The notes beneath the pieces are model-generated. The model ran no database searches. It worked only from the letters and a program-made list of their open reading frames with translations, and was not told where the DNA came from. DNA of 46,637 nt, taken from assembly GCF_001557325.1 (NCBI RefSeq), contig NZ_LSJS01000171.1, positions 1-46,637 on the forward strand, read 5' to 3'. How positions within the stretch are numbered: position 1 is the first letter of the stretch; the number at the start of each line of letters is the position of its first letter. The stretch comes from Erythrobacter donghaensis (lineage in GTDB: Bacteria; Pseudomonadota; Alphaproteobacteria; Sphingomonadales; Sphingomonadaceae). Shown here one piece after another: positions 42,745 to 46,637 of the stretch. A program made the position numbers and the translations under genes.

Positions 42745-43074
42745 TCAGAGCCCGGCGAACACCGCCAGCTTGGCCGACAGTGCCGCCACGCGGCGGGCAT
42801 TGGCGGCGTTGAGCGCGAGTTCGACCTGCGGCGCGGTCGAGGCACGCACTTCGGCGACGCAGGCCTTGTGCGCGGTGATGCGCGCCAGATCGCGCGCACC
42901 GATGGTGCCGCACAGGCGGGTGGCGGCGCGGGTGATGCGCGCGTCGAGCGCCTTGCGCCCGGCCTCCCTGGTGAGATCGAGATCGCCGTAGGGCACGACA
43001 ATGGTCGCCGGCTGGGCGAGAGCGGGGGTGGCGGCGGCGAGCGCCAGAGCGGGCAGGACAATGCGCATGAGCAT
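42745..43074 (-). CDS. UrcA family periplasmic protein
   Basis: 109 residues. Signal peptide MLMRIVLPALALAAATPALA, then VPYGDLDLTREAGRKALDAR, ITRAATRLCG and ITAHKACVAEVRA: the V-x-Y-x-DLDL and paired cysteines of UrcA. The family is common in Sphingomonadales and Caulobacterales with no assigned function. AAAGGAA precedes ATG 43074; a TTG at 43107 is less likely. It ends in a strong terminator. Confidence 0.9.
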   Translation of the reverse strand: MLMRIVLPALALAAATPALAQPATIVVPYGDLDLTREAGRKALDARITRAATRLCGTIGARDLARITAHKACVAEVRASTAPQVELALNAANARRVAALSAKLAVFAGL

Positions 43075-43335
43075 GGCAGGGGTTCCTTTTGCGTTGGTGT
43101 CCGTCAAAACTGTGCCAGCCGGAACAGGGGGAGAGGAGAGGCGCCCGGCTGACGCGCCGCCTCTGGCAGGGTTTGATTACACCTTGCGGTCGTTTGAAAG
43201 AAAGTTTCGTTATAGAGCAATCATAAGCCTGTCGTGCGACTGACTCGAAATCGCCACTTGTGCCATCCCCTTGTCTTGCAAGGGAATGCCGCAGGCGCTT
43301 GCGGCGCGCCGCGCCAGCGCCTAATCGCGCGGGCC

Positions 43336-44349
43336 ATGGAAACCTATCCCAAGACCGCCGCGCTGATGGAGCGCGGCCGCCACTTCCTCGGCTGCGAGAC
43401 CGCGATCCTGTGCGGCGCGATGAGCTGGGTGAGCGAGCGCAACCTCGTCGCCGCCATCTCCAACGCGGGCGGCTTCGGCGTGATCGCCTGCGGGGCAATG
43501 ACCCCCGAGCTGCTCGATAGCGAGATCGCCGCGACCAAGGCGCTGACGACGAAGCCCTTCGGCGTCAACCTCATCACCATGCACCCGGCGCTGTTCGATC
43601 TCATCGCGGTGTGCCGCAAACACGGCGTCACCCATGTGGTTCTGGCGGGCGGCATTCCGCCCAAGGGCTCGGTGGAGGCGATCAAGGCGGACGACAGCGG
43701 CATCAAGGTGATCTGCTTCGCGCCCACCCTCGCGCTCGCCAAGAAGCTGCTGCGCTCGGGCGCGGATGCGCTGGTGATCGAGGGGATGGAGGCTGGCGGC
43801 CATATCGGCCCGGTCTCCACCTCCGTGCTGGCGCAGGAGATCCTGCCCGAGCTTGCCGCCGATCACCTGATCTTCGTCGCCGGCGGCATCGGCCGGGGCG
43901 AGGCGATCGCGAGCTACCTCGAGATGGGCGCGGCGGGCGTGCAATTGGGCACGCGCTTCGCCTGCGCGACCGAGAGCATCGCCCACCCCGATTTCAAGAA
44001 GGCCTTCTTCCGCGCCTCAGCCCGCGAGGCGGTGGCGAGTGTGCAGGTCGACCCGCGCCTGCCGGTGATCCCGGTGCGCGCGCTCAAGAACAAGGGCACC
44101 GAGGAATTCACCGCCAAGCAGCGCGAAGTCGCAGCCCTGCTCGACGCGGGCGAAGTCGACATGGTTGAGGCGCAATTGCAGATCGAGCACTTCTGGGCAG
44201 GTGCCCTGCGCCGCGCGGTGATCGAGGGCGATGTCGAGAACGGCTCGGTCATGGCCGGGCAGTCGGTCGGCATGGTCACGAAGGAAGAACCCGCCGCCGA
44301 CATCATCGCCGAGCTGATGGCGCAGTGCGAGGCGGCGCTGGCGCGGTAA
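43336..44349 (+). CDS. Nitronate monooxygenase
   Basis: 337 residues of the 2-nitropropane dioxygenase/FabK-like TIM-barrel family. [19 protein letters not shown] is the N-terminal FMN-binding segment, [19 protein letters not shown] the middle motif and [20 protein letters not shown] the phosphate-binding end, followed by [14 protein letters not shown]. Such enzymes oxidise alkyl nitronates; some members act as enoyl reductases. ATG 43336. purU begins 2 bp after its stop, so the two are an operon. Confidence 0.9.
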   Translation: METYPKTAALMERGRHFLGCETAILCGAMSWVSERNLVAAISNAGGFGVIACGAMTPELLDSEIAATKALTTKPFGVNLITMHPALFDLIAVCRKHGVTHVVLAGGIPPKGSVEAIKADDSGIKVICFAPTLALAKKLLRSGADALVIEGMEAGGHIGPVSTSVLAQEILPELAADHLIFVAGGIGRGEAIASYLEMGAAGVQLGTRFACATESIAHPDFKKAFFRASAREAVASVQVDPRLPVIPVRALKNKGTEEFTAKQREVAALLDAGEVDMVEAQLQIEHFWAGALRRAVIEGDVENGSVMAGQSVGMVTKEEPAADIIAELMAQCEAALAR

Positions 44350-44350
44350 G

Positions 44351-45217
44351 GTGGCACAGCCCCTCGTCCTCACCCTCGCTTGCCCCGACCGGCCCGGCAT
44401 CACCGCGCGGGTCACGGGTTTCCTGTTCGAGCGGGGCGCGAACATTCTCGATGCCCAGCAGTTCAACGACCGCTGCGAGGCGGGCGGGAGCGACCGGTTC
44501 TTCATGCGCGTCGTGTTCGATCCCGACGGCGCGACGGCCGAGAGCCTGCGCGCGGATTTCGCCGCGTTGGCGGGCGAATTCGGCATGGAATGGAAGATGG
44601 CGCGCGAGGACCGGCCGCGCCGCACCATCATCATGGTGAGCAAGTTCGACCACTGCCTCGTCGACCTCCTCTACCGCTGGCGCACCGGCGAGCTGGCGAT
44701 CGATCCCGTCGCGATCGTCTCGAACCACCCGCGCGAGGCCGCGATTCGGGTGGATACCGGCGACATCCCCTTTCACCACATCCCCGTCACCCCCGAGACC
44801 AAACCTGCCGCCGAAGCGCAATTGCGCGCGCTGGCGGCCAAGACCGATGCCGAGCTGGTGGTGCTGGCGCGCTACATGCAGGTCTTCTCTGACGACCTCT
44901 CGGCCCATTTCGCCGGCCGCGCGATCAACATCCACCACTCATTCCTCCCCGGCTTCAAGGGTGCGCGGCCCTATCATCAGGCGCACGCGCGCGGGGTGAA
45001 GATCATCGGCGCGACCGCGCATTTCGTCACCGCCGACTTGGACGAGGGCCCGATCATCCATCAGGATGTCGAGCGCATCACCCACGCCGACAGCCCCGAG
45101 GACCTCGTGCGCAAGGGCCGCGACATCGAGCGCCGGGTGCTCGCCGAAGCGGTGCGGCTGTTCGCGGCCGAGCGCGTGCTGATGAACGGCAACCGGACGG
45201 TGGTGTTCAGGGGCTGA
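44351..45217 (+). CDS. purU: Formyltetrahydrofolate deformylase
   Basis: 288 residues from GTG 44351. An N-terminal ACT domain ([20 protein letters not shown]) precedes the formyltransferase fold, with [20 protein letters not shown] and [16 protein letters not shown] supplying the catalytic Asn, His and Asp. It splits 10-formyl-THF into formate and THF, balancing the one-carbon pool and feeding PurT. It is coupled to the nitronate monooxygenase gene. Confidence 0.96.
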   Translation: MAQPLVLTLACPDRPGITARVTGFLFERGANILDAQQFNDRCEAGGSDRFFMRVVFDPDGATAESLRADFAALAGEFGMEWKMAREDRPRRTIIMVSKFDHCLVDLLYRWRTGELAIDPVAIVSNHPREAAIRVDTGDIPFHHIPVTPETKPAAEAQLRALAAKTDAELVVLARYMQVFSDDLSAHFAGRAINIHHSFLPGFKGARPYHQAHARGVKIIGATAHFVTADLDEGPIIHQDVERITHADSPEDLVRKGRDIERRVLAEAVRLFAAERVLMNGNRTVVFRG

Positions 45218-46324
45218 TCAGTCGGCCAAGTCGATCGCCTGCACCTCGGTGCCGATGGCGTAGAGGCGCACACCGTTCTCGGTCGGCACGGCCTGGAACT
45301 TGTTCGCCGCCCGCGCGATGGCCACGCGCTCCCATGTCACACCGCCGTCCTTCGTGGCAAAGCCCCCCGCGGCGGTGCCGACGAAGCCGACGTCCTTGCT
45401 GACGAAGCCGATGCCGAACTGGCGCGCGGCGGGGTCCTGCGCCATTTCGATCTCGCGCCAGGTCTTGCCCTTGTCGTCGCTGCGGATCACCAGCTGGGTC
45501 GCGCGCGCCTGATCATAGGACTGGACGGTGGCGTAGCCGGTGTCGCTGCCCTCCGGAAAACTCGCCTTCCAGATCAGCTCGAACTTTCGGCCCGAGCGAT
45601 AGACTTCCTGCCACGTCCTGCCGCCATCCTCGGTACGCAGCACCAGCCCCTCGGCCTGCTGGGGATTGGCGCTGGTCGCGGCAAAGACGAGGCCAGTCAG
45701 CTCGTCGAAGAACCTGACGTCGAGGATCATCCCGGCGTGGGGGGCCATGTCGATCACCGACCACGTCTCCCCGCCATCGACGGAACGCAGGATGCCGGTC
45801 GGCCCGCCGACGCGCCCGGCGGCGTGGATCACGGTGCGCGGGACGAGCGTGCCCTGATAGATGCGCTGCGTCCTGAGGATGTCGATCGCGCAGACGCCCT
45901 TGATCGTCGCGCCGCCGGTGTCGACCGCCTCCCATGTCCGCCCCCCGTCGCGGGTGCGGTAGAGCGGCGTCGTGTCGGTGACGCCGGGGTAATAGTCGGT
46001 GCCGATATTGCCGATGAAGCCGTTCTGCCGGTCGACGAAGCCGACCGCGCGCACGAAGGTGCCGGGGCGGCTGGCGACCTTCTCCCAAGTCGCGCCGCCG
46101 TCGGCGGTGGCGAAGAGATCGCCCGCGCCGGTGCCGTACCAGCCGTGGCTGTCATCGACGAAGCTGACAGAGTCGCGCTTGCCGCGATAGGCTTCGGTGG
46201 CGAAGGTGCGCCACTCGCCAGCGGCTGCCGCCGCCGCCGCCGGAGCGGGCGCGGGGGTTTCCTCGGCAGCGAGCGGCATAGCGAAAGCCAGCGCGGCGAG
46301 CGCTGCGGCGAGACGTGTCTTCAT
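45218..46324 (-). CDS. Secreted Asp-box beta-propeller (Ycf48/HCF136-like)
   Basis: 368 residues with a signal peptide (ends about MPLAAEE) and an Ala/Pro linker. Six Asp-box repeats of the form x-D-x-G-x-T-W are visible: TADGGATWE, TRDGGRTWE, SVDGGETWS, TEDGGRTWQ, SDDKGKTWR and TKDGGVTWE. They are spaced as blades of a propeller, like Ycf48 proteins and sialidase-like folds; sialidase catalytic residues are not evident. It lies directly downstream of a probable quinoprotein dehydrogenase and is likely cotranscribed. Confidence 0.85.
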   Translation of the reverse strand: MKTRLAAALAALAFAMPLAAEETPAPAPAAAAAAAGEWRTFATEAYRGKRDSVSFVDDSHGWYGTGAGDLFATADGGATWEKVASRPGTFVRAVGFVDRQNGFIGNIGTDYYPGVTDTTPLYRTRDGGRTWEAVDTGGATIKGVCAIDILRTQRIYQGTLVPRTVIHAAGRVGGPTGILRSVDGGETWSVIDMAPHAGMILDVRFFDELTGLVFAATSANPQQAEGLVLRTEDGGRTWQEVYRSGRKFELIWKASFPEGSDTGYATVQSYDQARATQLVIRSDDKGKTWREIEMAQDPAARQFGIGFVSKDVGFVGTAAGGFATKDGGVTWERVAIARAANKFQAVPTENGVRLYAIGTEVQAIDLAD

Positions 46325-46348
46325 GCGGTGCGACCCCTTGTTGCGGCG

Positions 46349-46637
46349 CTAGCGGCGGGCGATTTTCTTCCCCGCTTCGAGCGCCTTGTCCTCGTTCGCG
46401 CGCTTGATGACATAGGCGCGGATCGCCTCGATCTCGTCTTTCGACAAAGAGCCCGCAAAACTCGCCATACCGCGATCCTTGAGCGCGCCGTCATGCACCA
46501 CCGCGCTCCACGTCGCCGCGCTCTCGAGCGCGCCCGCGCGGCGCAGGTCGGGGAGCACGGTCGAGCCCACCGCGCCCGGCGCGTGGCACACCGCGCAGTA
46601 GCGGGCGTATTTGGCCTGCCCGACCTGCGCCGCGCGG
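46349..46637 (-). CDS. Cytochrome c domain, probable C-terminus of a quinohemoprotein alcohol dehydrogenase (partial)
   Basis: Only the last 95 or so codons are in the window; the gene enters from the right edge. The reading on the minus strand is QVGQAKYARYCAVCHAPGAV, with a CAVCH heme-binding motif, then VLPDLRRAGALE, WSAVVHDGALKDRGMASF (axial Met in GMASF) and SLSKDEIEAIRAYVIKRAN. This arrangement matches the C-terminal cytochrome of type II PQQ-dependent alcohol dehydrogenases, in which electrons pass from PQQ to heme c. The PQQ domain itself is outside the window. Confidence 0.75.
   Translation of the reverse strand, partial: RAAQVGQAKYARYCAVCHAPGAVGSTVLPDLRRAGALESAATWSAVVHDGALKDRGMASFAGSLSKDEIEAIRAYVIKRANEDKALEAGKKIARR

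Overview
The window is a stretch of GC-rich bacterial chromosome. Gene content (GapR/DUF2312, DUF1244, UrcA, ExoD, NodT-type lipoprotein, CaiB-type racemase, PurT plus PurU, complete valine-catabolism genes) and codon use point to an alphaproteobacterium of the Sphingomonadales, most likely Erythrobacteraceae (Porphyrobacter/Erythrobacter-like). That placement is inferred from protein similarity recalled from memory, not from a database search. I saw no rRNA, tRNA, CRISPR array, insertion sequence or prophage.

Layout. 1-1521: the 5' end of a chromate transporter gene, then a small HabA/StyC-like membrane protein and a TetR regulator divergent around an operator-like palindrome. 1789-5123: rpoZ, an orphan ParA ATPase, a zinc-ribbon DUF3667 membrane protein and an SDR. 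5092-8715 (minus): a GMC oxidoreductase and ftsH. 8824-13903: a TetR repressor divergent from a four-gene DevCAB/TolC-like export operon, with tandem palindromes in the shared promoter. 13913-16081 (minus): ExoD, then MaoC and an alpha-methylacyl-CoA racemase. 16225-18062: cysD followed by a cysN cut off after about 28 codons and joined to the tail of an unrelated membrane-protein gene and a TPR-like gene; this junction is the strangest thing in the window. 18067-22464 (minus): a valine (isobutyryl-CoA) degradation operon holding acyl-CoA dehydrogenase, a VOC protein, 3-hydroxyisobutyryl-CoA hydrolase, enoyl-CoA hydratase and 3-hydroxyisobutyrate dehydrogenase. 22602-24780: a conserved hypothetical and a tightly overlapping minus-strand operon (I78 inhibitor lipoprotein, RidA, DUF1214, DUF1254). 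24876-30487: a CHASE2/degenerate GGDEF/EAL protein and a FecR-domain protein with a long Gly-Asn/Asp-rich tail, divergent from a TpsB (FhaC/ShlB) transporter without a visible TpsA. 30497-39402: housekeeping genes (pyk, DUF1244, gapR-like, ybjQ-like, an AAC(3)-I-like acetyltransferase, CPBP protease, yebC, ruvC, ArsC-like, GDPD, ubiG, lysC). 39541-41470: a PilZ-HTH fusion and a PAS/degenerate-GGDEF protein separated by an unusually AT-rich intergenic region full of palindromes. 41513-46637: purT, UrcA, nitronate monooxygenase, purU, a secreted six-Asp-box propeller and the C-terminal cytochrome c domain of a probable quinohemoprotein.

How the genes work together. Three blocks show clear joint function: the TetR-controlled exporter, the valine operon (isobutyryl-CoA to methylmalonate semialdehyde; mmsA is not in the window), and a c-di-GMP/cell-envelope theme repeated twice (CHASE2-EAL with FecR and TpsB; PilZ-HTH with PAS-GGDEF). 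PurU makes formate and PurT uses it. The least explained pieces are the cysN junction, the FecR/TpsB/CHASE2 locus, the structured region at 40301-40453, and two genes that appear to start with CTG overlapping the upstream stop codon.
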